Source of the DNA: Deltaproteobacteria bacterium
GTDB taxonomy: Bacteria; Myxococcota_A; UBA796; CAJQPC01
Direction of reading: 5' to 3'
Assembly: GCA_016717595.1 (NCBI GenBank)
Contig: JADKFE010000067.1
Coordinates: 1 to 45,752, forward strand
DNA: 45,752 bases
Of the stretch, positions 31,872-39,229 are shown in pieces. Below the pieces are notes generated by a model. It was not told the DNA's origin and did not search any database. It saw nothing but the letters and a program-made list of their open reading frames with translations. Each line of letters starts with the position of its first letter. Position 1 is the stretch's first letter. The position numbers were made by a program, and so were the translations under genes.

Positions 31872-34364
31872 ATGCCCAGCCCCCACGAAGACCTGCTTCG
31901 CCGCTTCTGGGACTCGCTCAACCCGCTCCCCGAGGGCGCGTTTCGCGTGAAGGATCGCCGCGTCGAGACGCTCACCCCCGGCGGTCGCTGCGCGCTGAGC
32001 CTGTTCTCCCCGGCTGAAGACGGCGATCGGGATCACCCTCGCCTGCGGGTCGAGATGCCCCCTGCCGTAGACCCGGCCCCGCCCGCCCGCCTCGCCCAGC
32101 TCCCCGATCCAATGCCCGCGGGCCTACAAGGCTTCTTGGCCGCGGCCCGCGCCGCCCGCGACAACGCCCGGCCTTTGTTGACACCCGAGGCGATCCCCAC
32201 CCAGCACGCCCACGAGCTCAGCCGCCGCTACGCCTTCAACAGCGTGCGCGCCCAGCGCATCACCCGCCTGTTTGATGAGCTCAACGCCGCCTTAGAGGCC
32301 GCCGCCCAGGCGGGCCTCCTGAGCCCCGACGAGCTTCCCCCGGCGCGTTACGGCCTGCGGTCTTTGGCCGCGGAGACCTGGGCCGGAGACATCAGCTTCG
32401 ACGCCGCCGACTCCGGCACCTACCACTCTTATGGTGAAGACAAACCCTTCGTTCACAGCTTGGCGCTGACGCTCACCAGCCTGCCCAGCGAAGGCAGCGT
32501 GGCCTTTGGCCTGCTCAGCGCCGAGCAGCAGCACGCCGTCCGCCGCCAACGTGCCCAGGCCCAGGCCCACCTCGACCACCTCATGCGTCATAAGTACGCC
32601 TTCAAGGGGGTGCAGGAGCTGGACATCGAGCGCACCGTCGGCGGCCTGCTCATCGACCGCGACACCCGCCACATCGCCTCTGAGGAGCGCGCCACGGCCA
32701 GCACGCTCATCCCCCGCTACGAGCTGCTGCGCATCGACCCCAACGCCAACCACCCCAACGCCGGGGCCTGGGTGTACCGCGACGCCGGCCTGTACTGCTT
32801 GGAGAGCGGCGAGGTCATCGAGCTTGACGAGGCCCTCGTGCGCGCCATCCCCGTCCCCGCCGCCCAGCTCACCTTTCAGCGCGCCCCCCACGATCCGCGC
32901 CTTCGGGCGGGCGTACGGTTTGACTGGGACAACGACGGCCTCGTGCGTGAAGGTGAGGTCTCCTGGGTGTCTTGGGCCGGGCATTGCGACATCAAGGCCG
33001 TGGTGGAGTCCCTCGGCCTCACCTTGACCGGCGCCGACGCGCCGTCTCTCACCGAGTACCGCGCCGAGACCGACGCCGAGCACCGCTGGACGCGGGAGCT
33101 GCTCTTGGAGGATCTCTGCTCGTCGATGGAGCTCGGCAGCGCCTACGCCAAGACCGACGGCAGCGGCGAGGTGCTGATGGGGCGCCGGATGTTCGGCGGC
33201 GCGCGCAACGACAGCCGCCCCGACCGGCTCCAGCTCACCGGCCTCGCCCAAGGCAAACACTTCCGCTGGCCGCTCTCGGGCCGCCAAGAGAGCTTCGTCG
33301 TCACCGGGGTCTCCGTGGGTGGTGAAGATCTCGACCTCGACACGGTGTTTCTGCGAGAGCTCCCCGACCTCGCGGCGGTAGACTTCGCGCCGAACCCCCG
33401 CTTCTTACGCACCGTCGAGGGCGACTACAACGTCATCGACGTCGCCGGGGCCACGCTGCGCGCCAAGCTCTCCGTCGAGCGCTTCTCCCCACGCGACGGC
33501 CACATCCAGCGCGTAAACCAAGAGACGGTCATCCAGCTCGGCCCCGAGGGCGCGGGCGGGCGCTTCTTCTTGGGCACCCACCTGCACAGCGCCGCCAACC
33601 GCGAGCTCTATGAGGTGTGGCTCGATCGGGGCAAAAACGCGGTCATCGCCGAGCTGACCCGCGCCGAGCGTGACCCCGCCACCGGCCTGTGGGCCAGCAA
33701 GGCCGTGCCCGGACGCGCCACGGTGATCGCCCTGCACCCCAGCCTCGGCTGCACGCTCTCCCGCGAGATGAAGATTGACGATCCCGCCATGTTTCAGGCG
33801 CTCCTGAACGAGGCCGTCCGCGCCGGGCGCTCGATCTGCGCCGACACCGACATGTTGGCTGAGGTCTGGAACGGCGTCGTGACGCGGATCACCAGCGCGC
33901 GGATCGCCGTGAACGAGGCCCGACGGGTAGAGCGGTGGCGCGTAGACGTCGTCGCGCGTTTTGGCCGGGCGAGCCTGGAGTACCTCGTGCGCCTCGACGC
34001 CGAGGGCCACTCCGAGGCCTGGTGCCCCATCCCCGGCATTCGCGCCGTGGACTTCTTGTGGTCGGACTGGCCCGACGTCGGCGCCAAGGCCCGCCTGGGC
34101 AACGACTGGGTGGTGAACCGCACGATGCGCGACCGCGGACTCATCACGGTGCTTCAGTCCCCCGCCGGTCGGGGTGGCGTCTATGTGCAAGACGACCACA
34201 TCAAGCACGTCTATGAGCGACTTTGGGCGGCGCTCTCGGGCTGCCGCTACACGATCCTGCTGGACAACAAACGGTACGCCTTCGCCGACGAAGCCAGCTT
34301 CCGTGCGACGATCGACCGCCTTCGCGCCGCCCGAAGGGAGCTGCTCGGCGCCCCGGGCGTATGA
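31872..34364 (+). CDS. Large protein of unknown function with possible transglutaminase-elicitor-like motif
   Basis: 830 residues from the ATG at 31872 (AGGA 5 bp upstream); an in-frame start at 31806 is possible but lacks a ribosome site. There is no signal peptide or membrane segment. Around residues 365-372 the motif S-W-V-S-W-A-G-H-C372-D resembles the W-x-G-H/M-C nucleophile region of transglutaminase elicitors, with F-D-W-D-N-D-G just before it. The C-terminal third contains W-C-P-I-P-G-I-R-A-V-D-F-L-W and a final helical Arg-rich segment. The rest is unrecognised alpha/beta sequence. If the motif is real it could cross-link or hydrolyse protein glutamines; otherwise it is a hypothetical protein. 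Confidence 0.7.
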   Translation: MPSPHEDLLRRFWDSLNPLPEGAFRVKDRRVETLTPGGRCALSLFSPAEDGDRDHPRLRVEMPPAVDPAPPARLAQLPDPMPAGLQGFLAAARAARDNARPLLTPEAIPTQHAHELSRRYAFNSVRAQRITRLFDELNAALEAAAQAGLLSPDELPPARYGLRSLAAETWAGDISFDAADSGTYHSYGEDKPFVHSLALTLTSLPSEGSVAFGLLSAEQQHAVRRQRAQAQAHLDHLMRHKYAFKGVQELDIERTVGGLLIDRDTRHIASEERATASTLIPRYELLRIDPNANHPNAGAWVYRDAGLYCLESGEVIELDEALVRAIPVPAAQLTFQRAPHDPRLRAGVRFDWDNDGLVREGEVSWVSWAGHCDIKAVVESLGLTLTGADAPSLTEYRAETDAEHRWTRELLLEDLCSSMELGSAYAKTDGSGEVLMGRRMFGGARNDSRPDRLQLTGLAQGKHFRWPLSGRQESFVVTGVSVGGEDLDLDTVFLRELPDLAAVDFAPNPRFLRTVEGDYNVIDVAGATLRAKLSVERFSPRDGHIQRVNQETVIQLGPEGAGGRFFLGTHLHSAANRELYEVWLDRGKNAVIAELTRAERDPATGLWASKAVPGRATVIALHPSLGCTLSREMKIDDPAMFQALLNEAVRAGRSICADTDMLAEVWNGVVTRITSARIAVNEARRVERWRVDVVARFGRASLEYLVRLDAEGHSEAWCPIPGIRAVDFLWSDWPDVGAKARLGNDWVVNRTMRDRGLITVLQSPAGRGGVYVQDDHIKHVYERLWAALSGCRYTILLDNKRYAFADEASFRATIDRLRAARRELLGAPGV

Positions 34365-34426
34365 GAGACGCGCCATAACGCGCCGCCGCCAACTCCTAGA
34401 TCTGGAGAGGATCCCCACACGTCATC

Positions 34427-34475
34427 TTCACGCGTGAATCGATTTCTTCAGATCCCAAAAAATAACTATTGTAAT
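34427..34475 (+). promoter_or_regulatory. Candidate promoter and operator for the MglA-type operon
   Basis: In an AT-rich island of the 34365-34612 gap, TTCAGA (34447-34452) and TGTAAT (34470-34475) are 17 bp apart and resemble sigma-70 -35 and -10 elements. Just upstream is a perfect 12-bp palindrome TTCACGCGTGAA (34427-34438), a candidate operator. Confidence 0.4.
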
Positions 34476-34612
34476 CTTCATTCAATTACGCTCCTCTTAC
34501 GGAGCACCGTCTCCGCCTTCCTCAGCCCCCTCCTTCCACTCCGTTCTGATACTCTTCGCCGAGCCGAAGCGGACTGCACCCCCCGCTGAGGCCGCAAGCG
34601 CAGGAAGCCCGC

Positions 34613-35227
34613 ATGCCCTACATCGTCCCGGCGTCACGATCGTTGCGCGTCAAGATCGTCTATTACGGGCCTGGCCTCTCAGGAAAGACGACGAACCTGA
34701 TGAAGCTCTATGAGGCGTTCCCCCCGACCTCACGCGGCAAGCTCATCCAGCTCGACACGGAGACCGAGCGCACTCTGTTCTTCGACTACTTCCCGTTGAG
34801 CCTGGGCACGCTCGGCAACTACAAGATCAAGGTCGACTTTTTTACTGTCCCAGGTCAGTCCTTCTACAACGCGACCCGCCGCACGGTGCTCGAGGGCGCC
34901 GACGGGGTCGTGTTCGTGGCCGACAGCTCCGAGCGCCGCGAGCAGGCCAACCTCGTGGCCCTCAAGAACATGCACCAGAACTTGGACAGCCTCAGCATCT
35001 CCATCGATCAGCTCCCCATCGTGTTTCAGTGGAACAAACGGGACGCCAGCGACGCGTTGCCGATCTCGGTGCTGGAGTCGACGCTGAACCCCAAAAAAGC
35101 GCCTTCAGTGCCCGCCGTCGCGAGCCGCTGTGAAGGGGTGCATGAGACACACTCTCTCATCGTGCGCGCGGTCTTGGAGCGAATTCGTTTCCTCTCCCAA
35201 GCCAACCGCACCGTCGAGTCCTCTTGA
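34613..35227 (+). CDS. MglA-type small Ras-like GTPase
   Basis: 204 residues; AGGA lies 7 bp before the ATG. Motifs: P-loop G19-P-G-L-S-G-K-T26, the T-E-T-E-R-T-L-F-F-D switch region, T-V-P-G-Q (78-82, DxxG equivalent with the MglA-type Thr), and N-K-R-D (141-144) for guanine. This set is diagnostic of MglA GTPases, which set cell polarity and drive gliding and type IV pilus switching in Myxococcus. The last segment extends slightly beyond the usual MglA length. It is the first gene of a six-gene rightward group that includes two roadblock proteins, the usual fold of MglA GAP/GEF partners. Whether this is the motility MglA or a paralog cannot be decided here. Confidence 0.92.
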   Translation: MPYIVPASRSLRVKIVYYGPGLSGKTTNLMKLYEAFPPTSRGKLIQLDTETERTLFFDYFPLSLGTLGNYKIKVDFFTVPGQSFYNATRRTVLEGADGVVFVADSSERREQANLVALKNMHQNLDSLSISIDQLPIVFQWNKRDASDALPISVLESTLNPKKAPSVPAVASRCEGVHETHSLIVRAVLERIRFLSQANRTVESS

Positions 35228-35254
35228 CACCCCGATCAACCGGAGCACGAGCCC

Positions 35255-35963
35255 ATGCGTGAGATCCTTCGTGGTGATCTGGAGGTCCTGAACCTCGCCT
35301 CTGTCCTTCAGCTCATCGAGGCGGAGGCGGTCACAGGCCTGATGACCTTTGACCAAGGCGCCGAGATTCGGTTTAAGCACGGGCAGCTCGTGAGCGCGAC
35401 CATCGGCCACAGGAAGGGCGTACAAGCCGTCGAAGAGATGTTCCTCACGCCCATGGCCACCTTTGTGCTGAGCCAGGCCGAGGTCCATGAAGAGCGTGTG
35501 CTGGGCATGATGACCGGCATCATCATGTCGGGTTTGCGCCTCTCCGATGAGTGGGCGCGGCTGTCTCCCCTGGTGCTCGGCCCGCGCCCCGGGTCGGGAG
35601 ATCAAAGACCCCGCCCTGGCGGCCTTGGTCAAGCAGATGGACGGCGCGCGCACCTTCGTCGAGGTGGTGCAGGCCGCGGGCACCTACCCCGTGGCCGCGA
35701 TTGACCCCATCGTGCGTGGGCTTGACGAGGGCCTCTTGCGGGAGGTCAGCGCCCCGGCGCCGGAGCGCGCCAAGGCCGCCCTGAGCCCGCCGAGCCCTGA
35801 AGAGTACTACCCGCTGATCGACGAGGGCCGAAACCACCTCAAGCTCGGCCAGCTCGCTGAGGCCGAGGCCGCGTTTCGACGCGCGCAGATGGCCCGCCCT
35901 GACGATCGCCTCGCAGAACAAAACCTCAAGCGTGTGCTGCAGCTCAAGCAGCAGCGCGCCTAA
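35255..35963 (+). CDS. DUF4388-type protein with TPR-like tail, frameshifted as given
   Basis: The ATG at 35255 has GGAG 9 bp upstream. The first ~105 residues (L-R-G-D-L-E-V-L-N-L-A-S-V-L-Q-L-I, I-R-F-K-H-G-Q-L) are a DUF4388 domain, common beside MglA/roadblock genes in Myxococcota. The frame is then lost: a +1 shift somewhere in 35570-35600 is needed to continue with R-E-I-K-D-P-A-L-A-A-L-V-K-Q-M-D-G and on to a helical, TPR-like C-terminus ending at 35963. Together they give about 235 residues. The break lies in a C/G run, so a sequencing error, recent mutation or frameshifting are all possible. A role as adaptor in the GTPase module is inferred. Confidence 0.75.
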
Positions 35964-36023
35964 GCCCCCTCCGGCCCAAGGCCGTGTGTCCCGACCGCCA
36001 ACCCCCCGTAGAAGGAGTCCGCC

Positions 36024-36392
36024 ATGAGTCGTGCCGAGCAGATCACCAAGCTCATCAAGAGCCTCTCGACCACCACCCCCGACATCGAGGCCGCCGCCGT
36101 GGTCGATAACGACGGCCTGATGATGGCGTCCTCGCTCCCTCAAGACGTCGATGAGGACTCCGTCGCGGCGATGTCCTCCGCGCTGCAGGGCATCTCCGAG
36201 CGCATCGCGTCCGAGCTCAAGCGCGGCAGCTTCGAGCTGGTCATGGTGCGCGGCGGCGAGGGCTTCGCCATCCTCACCCGCTGTAGCGACGAGGCCGTGC
36301 TCTCCGTGCTCACGTCCAAGAACGCGAAGCTCGGGCTCATCTTCCTCGACGTCAAGCGCGCCGCGGCCGACATCGGCAAGCTCCTGCGCTGA
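36024..36392 (+). CDS. Roadblock/LC7 protein (MglB-like)
   Basis: 122 residues, GAAGGAG 6 bp before the ATG. The full length is one roadblock/LC7 domain: an N-terminal helix, A-A-A-V-V-D-N-D-G-L-M-M-A-S, the central helix with M-S-S-A-L-Q-G-I-S-E-R-I-A, and strands with V-R-G-G-E-G-F-A-I-L-T. Dimers of this fold act as GTPase-activating or -regulating partners of MglA (MglB in Myxococcus). Its position two genes after the GTPase supports a partner role. Confidence 0.9.
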   Translation: MSRAEQITKLIKSLSTTTPDIEAAAVVDNDGLMMASSLPQDVDEDSVAAMSSALQGISERIASELKRGSFELVMVRGGEGFAILTRCSDEAVLSVLTSKNAKLGLIFLDVKRAAADIGKLLR

Positions 36393-36501
36393 GCGGATCG
36401 TCGGTGATCCGGGGAGAGGAGGGCGCGCTCTCCTCTCCCATCACCAACGCCCTCGCCACCTCCCAATCCCCCTCGCGGACGTCTCGTCTGGAGTCATCGT
36501 T

Positions 36502-36933
36502 ATGCAGATTCAGGGGCTTGAGCGCGAGATGACCGCGCTGCTCACCGGGATGAACCTCATCGGCAACTATCCGTTGTCCCTGGTGTGCACCGACCAGGGC
36601 CTGCTCGTCGCGGCCTCTGGAGAGAGCCTTCGCTCGGAGATCGCCGCCGGGCTCACCAGCCTGTTTGACGACATCGTCGTGCGCGCCCAACGTGACCTCG
36701 GCTTCCCCCGCGTGGACGAGCTGACGCTCACCGATGGCGACTCCAACCGCTACGTCATCCGCCCGCTGCCGATTGAAGCGAACCTCCGCCTCTTCCTCGT
36801 TGTGCAGGTGCCCGTGAAGGCCACCTGGCGACACAACACCAACCTGCTGATCAAGCGGCTGATCGACCTGCTCCGCCCGCTCGTCGAGCGCGACGCAGGG
36901 GAGGCCGCGACCGAGCGCCAAGATGAGCTCTGA
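36502..36933 (+). CDS. Second roadblock-like protein
   Basis: 143 residues from the ATG at 36502 (GGAG 8 bp upstream); the frame is open to the left but that part is a shadow of the previous gene. The sequence has the roadblock plan (P-L-S-L-V-C-T-D-Q-G-L-L-V-A-A-S-G, then an amphipathic helix and Y-V-I-R-P-L-P strands), more diverged than its neighbour, with an extra basic C-terminal helix. It could pair with the first roadblock protein as a heterodimer. It overlaps the HhH gene by 11 bp. Confidence 0.82.
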   Translation: MQIQGLEREMTALLTGMNLIGNYPLSLVCTDQGLLVAASGESLRSEIAAGLTSLFDDIVVRAQRDLGFPRVDELTLTDGDSNRYVIRPLPIEANLRLFLVVQVPVKATWRHNTNLLIKRLIDLLRPLVERDAGEAATERQDEL

Positions 36934-37795
36934 TCCACACCTTCATCTCGACCTCTCGTTGACCGAGGAGGACGGGATGTCCTTCTCGGGCCTCAACTTC
37001 TCTGAGGGCGATCTCAACAGCCTGCTCAGCGGGCTAGGCACCGACGACGCCGAACCCTACGAGGGTGAGCTTGAGGCCAGCGAGGAGCTGCACGCCTTGG
37101 CGCGTACGCTCTCTGGCCAGTACGTCGACGTCGTCGGCGCGTTTGTGCGGCAGGTGTTCTCCAGCCGCCCAGGCCGCGCCCAGCCAGGAAACCAGGTGCT
37201 CGGCGCCCTCGACGCGCTGTTGCGCCTGTCCCGGGAGACGGGCGACCTGCCGCTTCAGGCCGCGCTCTCGACGGTGCACGACGTCATCAAGTCCGGCGTC
37301 CCCGAGCACCGCCGCGACTTCAACCGCTTCTTGACCCAGCTCCGCGACGGCGTGCTGCTGTTCGCGGATCTCCTGCGCGAAGAGGACGCTGAGCGCCTCA
37401 AGGGCCTGATCTTGTACCAAGACCGCAGCCTGCCGCTCTTAGAGGAGCTCGCGAACCTCAAAGGCATCGGCCCCAAACGCCTGGAGCGCCTGTACTGCGC
37501 GGGTCTGTTCACCATCGAGGCCGTCGCCGAGGCGGATCCCGCCGACGTCGCCGAGGTGACAGGCCTGCCGCGAAAGCTCGCCGAACAAGTGGTGGACTCC
37601 ACACGGGAGTTCGCCGAGCGCCAGCGCCGCTCGTGTGTGGTGGAGCTGCACCAGCGTGTTCAAGAGTTCCACGCGGTCTTGCCGCGGCTGAACCCGGCCA
37701 ACGAAGACGACCGCCGAATGCTCGACCTCGCCCGGCAGACCCTCGCCGAGCTGCAGAGCGCCCTCTCCCAGATTGAGCAAGCCACGACGAGGTGA
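36923..37795 (+). CDS. Helix-hairpin-helix protein of the GTPase module
   Basis: 290 residues; the ATG lies inside the end of the previous gene, so translation is coupled. The N-terminus is acidic and disordered (L-D-L-S-L-T-E-E-D-G). Residues of about 60-165 are helical. Residues of about 175-235 form an HhH-type domain (L-K-G-I-G-P-K-R-L-E-R-L-Y, V-T-G-L-P-R-K-L-A-E) that in other proteins binds DNA non-specifically or mediates protein contacts. The C-terminus is a predicted coiled coil. Its presence with an HU-like gene suggests a link between the GTPase module and the chromosome, but this is inference. Confidence 0.8.
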   Translation: MSSDPHLHLDLSLTEEDGMSFSGLNFSEGDLNSLLSGLGTDDAEPYEGELEASEELHALARTLSGQYVDVVGAFVRQVFSSRPGRAQPGNQVLGALDALLRLSRETGDLPLQAALSTVHDVIKSGVPEHRRDFNRFLTQLRDGVLLFADLLREEDAERLKGLILYQDRSLPLLEELANLKGIGPKRLERLYCAGLFTIEAVAEADPADVAEVTGLPRKLAEQVVDSTREFAERQRRSCVVELHQRVQEFHAVLPRLNPANEDDRRMLDLARQTLAELQSALSQIEQATTR

Positions 37796-37799
37796 TGTG

Positions 37800-38354
37800 A
37801 TGACCTGGAACGAGCTGATCGCGGCGGTGGCGGCCAAGACCGGCCGCTCGCAGACCCAGACCCGCGAGCTGTTGGACGCCACGATGGAGCAGATCGTCTC
37901 GGCCTTGGCTGAAGGCGAGAAGGTGCCGCTCAAAGGGGTCGGCGTGCTCAGCTCGGTGTGGCGTGAGGCGCGCACCGTACGCAGCATCACGAACCGCCGC
38001 CGCATGATGGTGGATGGCCGTTACCTCCCCCGCTTTCGCCCAGCCCAAGCGCTGCGCGAGCGCCTCGCGCTGCGCACGCCCCAGGTGTTCCGCAGCCCTC
38101 GGCACCAAGAGGCCTGGCGTGTGGCCGAGACGCTCATCGGCGATCTCGACCTTTACCACCGCAACGCCGCGCCCACGGGCCTCAACGGCGAGATGGACGA
38201 CCTCACCACCCGCGCCGCCTGCCGTGAGGCGTTCGGCTCCGTGTGGGATCAGGTGACCGTGTCCTTTGAGAAGGACGTGCCCGCCGAGATCCGCGCCGAG
38301 TTTGACCACCTGACCTGGGCCGCCCGCCGCCGCTGGGGGATGCCCCGGACCTGA
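37800..38354 (+). CDS. HU/IHF-like protein with C-terminal extension
   Basis: 184 residues from the ATG at 37800 (GAGG 7 bp upstream); an earlier in-frame start at 37773 would overlap the previous gene. Residues 1-90 follow the HU/IHF plan: M-T-W-N-E-L-I-A-A-V-A-A-K-T-G helix pair, V-P-L-K-G-V-G-V-L turn and a basic beta-arm (R-R-R-M-M-V-D-G-R-Y-L-P-R-F). The remaining ~95 residues form an extension not found in normal HU, rich in Arg and His. It is probably DNA-binding. It is the last gene of the rightward group. Confidence 0.82.
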   Translation: MTWNELIAAVAAKTGRSQTQTRELLDATMEQIVSALAEGEKVPLKGVGVLSSVWREARTVRSITNRRRMMVDGRYLPRFRPAQALRERLALRTPQVFRSPRHQEAWRVAETLIGDLDLYHRNAAPTGLNGEMDDLTTRAACREAFGSVWDQVTVSFEKDVPAEIRAEFDHLTWAARRRWGMPRT

Positions 38355-38361
38355 GCGGACT

Positions 38362-38379
38362 TGGCAGTTTCTGCCATTT
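38362..38379 (+). terminator. Weak intrinsic terminator after the GTPase module
   Basis: TGGCAG-TTT-CTGCCA hairpin (38362-38376) followed by TTT, immediately after the HU-like gene. Confidence 0.45.
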
Positions 38380-38394
38380 GTCCCCAGAGACAGA

Positions 38395-38429
38395 CCGCCC
38401 CCGAGCGCTGATGAGGCGCCAGGGGGCGG
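38395..38429. terminator. Strong GC hairpin between convergent genes
   Basis: CCGCCCCC (38395-38402) pairs perfectly with GGGGGCGG (38422-38429). It lies between the convergent HU-like and lipoprotein genes and has no T-tract, so it may be a roadblock or mRNA 3'-end hairpin. Confidence 0.45.
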
Positions 38430-38453
38430 CGAGGGGGAGGGCCGCGGCCGCCC

Positions 38454-39182
38454 TCAGTAGGTGATGGTCGTGCCTTCGGTCTTGTCGCCGGGGTCGACGG
38501 TGAGCGTCGTCTTGGGTCCGGTGACCGTGTCGCCGGTGGCTTTGCCCGTGGAGTTGTTGTAGGACTCCGTGGGCGAGGTGCCGTCGGCCTCCTCGATGAG
38601 GTACACGTCGAGCTTGGTGCCCGCGGAGAAGGTCGGGAACTCCGTGCGGTAGTCCCAGGGCCAAGACGAGCCGTCCCACTGCACCGAGCCCTCGGGCAGA
38701 CCTTTGCCGGGGGTGGTGCCGCTGCGGTGGAACTCCAGGGTGATGGTCACCGAGGGCATCGTGCCCGAGACCGTGCCGCAGAAGACGTTGTTGCCCGAGA
38801 TGCTCGCGTCGGAGCAGTCGTCGATCCCGGTGTCGGTGTCGGCGTCGGAGTCGGTGTCCGCGTCGGCGTCGGCGTCGGAGTCCGCGTCGCTGTCAGCGTC
38901 AGAGTCCGCGTCGCTGTCCGCGTCGGAGTCCGCGTCGCTGTCGGCGTCAGAGTCCGCGTCGCTGTCAGCGTCAGAGTCCGCGTCGCTGTCCGCGTCTGTG
39001 TCCGAGTCCGCGTCGGCGTCGGCGTCGGCGTCCCCTTCCACCTGGCCGGAGTCCCAGCCCGCGAGCGGATAGCAGTTTCCGTCTGACGCGCGGCCAAATC
39101 CTTCGGCGCACTCGACGCTCTCACCTTTGCAGCTCGTCAGCGTGAGCCCGACGAGCACAAGCGGGATGCTTGCCAACCTCAT
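38454..39182 (-). CDS. Lipoprotein with (Asp-Ser-Asp-Ala)n linker
   Basis: 242 residues from the ATG at 39182, with AGGAGGAG directly upstream. The signal peptide ends at a lipobox (L-T-S-C). After a short Cys-containing segment (C-A-E-G-F-G...C-Y-P), about 70 residues consist of Asp-Ser-Asp-Ala repeats, a highly acidic, disordered and probably calcium-binding spacer. The C-terminal ~120 residues form a small beta-rich domain with one Cys pair (D-D-C-S, V-F-C). Such lipoproteins with acidic spacers are frequent in Myxococcota; the spacer presumably projects the end domain from the outer membrane. The function is unknown. Confidence 0.8.
   Translation of the reverse strand: MRLASIPLVLVGLTLTSCKGESVECAEGFGRASDGNCYPLAGWDSGQVEGDADADADADSDTDADSDADSDADSDADSDADSDADSDADSDADSDADSDADSDADADADTDSDADTDTGIDDCSDASISGNNVFCGTVSGTMPSVTITLEFHRSGTTPGKGLPEGSVQWDGSSWPWDYRTEFPTFSAGTKLDVYLIEEADGTSPTESYNNSTGKATGDTVTGPKTTLTVDPGDKTEGTTITY
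38878..38997. repeat. Five 24-bp tandem repeats coding for the acidic linker
   Basis: Five units starting GAGTCCGCGTCGCTGTC differ mainly at synonymous positions; each encodes two Asp-Ser-Asp-Ala tetrads on the minus strand. Looser 6-bp repeats extend the array to 38829-39033. Copy number is likely to vary by slippage. Confidence 0.85.
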
Positions 39183-39229
39183 CACTCCTCCTTTGAGTCT
39201 TGAGACTTCCTGTTCTCGAACATCCTACT

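Noticed and set aside
38829..39033. CRISPR-like short repeats
   Set aside because: Units are contiguous without unique spacers and encode an acidic linker in frame.
38704..39072. Ser/Ala/Glu-repeat protein on the plus strand
   Set aside because: It is the complement of the Asp-Ser-Asp-Ala linker; the minus-strand frame has a lipoprotein signal and a strong ribosome site.
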